Shown: in pieces, positions 22,155 to 22,614 of the stretch
Layout: each line of letters starts with the position of its first letter
How positions within the stretch are numbered: position 1 is the first letter of the stretch
From: Cyanobacteria bacterium OH_CDB_20
Lineage (GTDB): Bacteria > Cyanobacteriota > Vampirovibrionia > Gastranaerophilales > Gastranaerophilaceae
Length of the DNA stretch: 22,614 bases
Direction of reading: 5' to 3'
Assembly: GCA_023415935.1 (NCBI GenBank)
Contig: JAEZIX010000020.1
Coordinates: 1 to 22,614 of the forward strand
The notes under the pieces: model-generated
Seen by the model: the letters and a program-made list of their open reading frames with translations, nothing else
Told to the model about the DNA's origin: nothing
Databases searched by the model: none
Made by a program: the position numbers and the translations under genes

Positions 22155-22614
22155 TAACTTTCCATCCAGCTTTTACCAACTGCAACATCAATTTTTAAAG
22201 GCACTAAAAACGGTTGATTAAGCCCCATAGCTTCAACTACAATTTCTTTGACCTTTTCTACTTCATTGTTAGGGACTTCAAGCACCAATTCATCGTGTAC
22301 TTGCAAAATAATTTTAGTTTTCAAATGATTTTTTTCAATTAATTTATAAAGATTAATCATCGCAATTTTGATAATATCAGCTGCTGTACCTTGGATTGGA
22401 GCATTAATAGCTGCACGCTGAGCTCCTTCTTGGATTTTAGCAGTCGTACTTGTAAGTTGTGCCATTAAATAGCGTTTTCTTCCGTACAATGTTTCAACGT
22501 AGCCGGTCTTATAAGCCTCTGCGACGGTTTCTGACATATACTGTTTTACACCGGGATATGTAGCAAAATATTTATCAATAAAGATTTGCGCTTCCATTGG
22601 ACTTATTTTTAGAA
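22154..22614 (-). CDS. polA: DNA polymerase I, C-terminal end (5' part beyond window)
   Basis: The right edge contains the last 152 or so residues of a family A DNA polymerase. The visible part covers the end of the fingers and the palm: PMEAQIFIDKYFATYPGVKQYM, then GYVETLYGRKRYL, the QGTAADIIKIAM helix, and motif C, LQVHDELVLEVP, with the catalytic His-Asp-Glu. The C-terminal VGKSWMES is the normal end. The frame continues through the window edge upstream of the internal Met at 22597, so that Met is not the start. In full-length enzymes 5'-nuclease and possibly 3'-exonuclease domains precede this part, but they are outside the window. It overlaps the following secreted-protein gene by one base. 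Confidence 0.97.
   Translation of the reverse strand, partial: LKISPMEAQIFIDKYFATYPGVKQYMSETVAEAYKTGYVETLYGRKRYLMAQLTSTTAKIQEGAQRAAINAPIQGTAADIIKIAMINLYKLIEKNHLKTKIILQVHDELVLEVPNNEVEKVKEIVVEAMGLNQPFLVPLKIDVAVGKSWMES

Noticed and set aside
1..22614. A novel defence, mobile or biosynthetic system
   Set aside because: All recognisable genes are core metabolism, information processing or isolated hypotheticals; no cluster of unknown genes, integrase, transposase or direct repeats flanking a segment was seen.

Overview
The window is a compact, AT-rich (roughly one third GC by eye) bacterial chromosome segment made almost entirely of housekeeping genes. There is no mobile element, CRISPR array, tRNA or rRNA that I can see. 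The gene content and codon style suggest a bacterium with a Gram-negative-like secretion style: two small proteins have Sec signal peptides, and there is a YccA-type Bax-inhibitor protein and a GatCAB-dependent aminoacylation gene. My best guess is a gut Melainabacteria/Gastranaerophilales-type (non-photosynthetic cyanobacterial) genome. That is an impression from protein style, not something proved here.

Left part (1-5291): the 5' part of rsgA (minus strand, cut by the window edge) is divergent from pnp. After a clear terminator come a patatin-like phospholipase and a uridine-kinase/PRK-family P-loop kinase, closed by a perfect bidirectional terminator. Middle left (5317-11302, all minus): an unrecognised acidic 264-aa protein with a palindrome upstream; a secreted TPR-NHL protein translationally coupled to gatA (TTG start); a dihydrolipoamide dehydrogenase-type flavoprotein; and enolase. 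Enolase is divergent from a seven-helix BI-1/YccA membrane protein (11423-12160).

Middle right (12190-16860): an HI0933-family flavoprotein overlaps folK (minus). Divergent from folK runs a tightly packed ribE-ribBA-GNAT operon (plus), which covers both branch-entry enzymes and the final step of riboflavin synthesis. Right part (16857-22614): a 67-aa hypothetical protein, a YhcH-family cupin-like protein, ruvB (TTG start) behind an ArsB/NhaD-type antiporter, pyruvate kinase, a small secreted protein, and the C-terminal end of DNA polymerase I cut by the right edge.

Several annotated starts here are shorter than the longest possible reading frame (patatin, kinase, lipoamide dehydrogenase, enolase, folK, antiporter), because good Shine-Dalgarno sequences point to internal starts. 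The layout is very tight: two convergent pairs share a 4-bp palindrome as both stop codons, a third convergent pair abuts with no gap, and same-strand pairs overlap by 1, 4 or 8 bp. The longest gene-free stretch is 17061-17268. I did not find a convincing undescribed biological system. The items most worth a second look are candidate leaderless starts (rsgA, ribE), the three-codon ORF in front of pyk, the shared-stop convergent junctions, and the orphan 264-aa protein with its operator-like palindrome.
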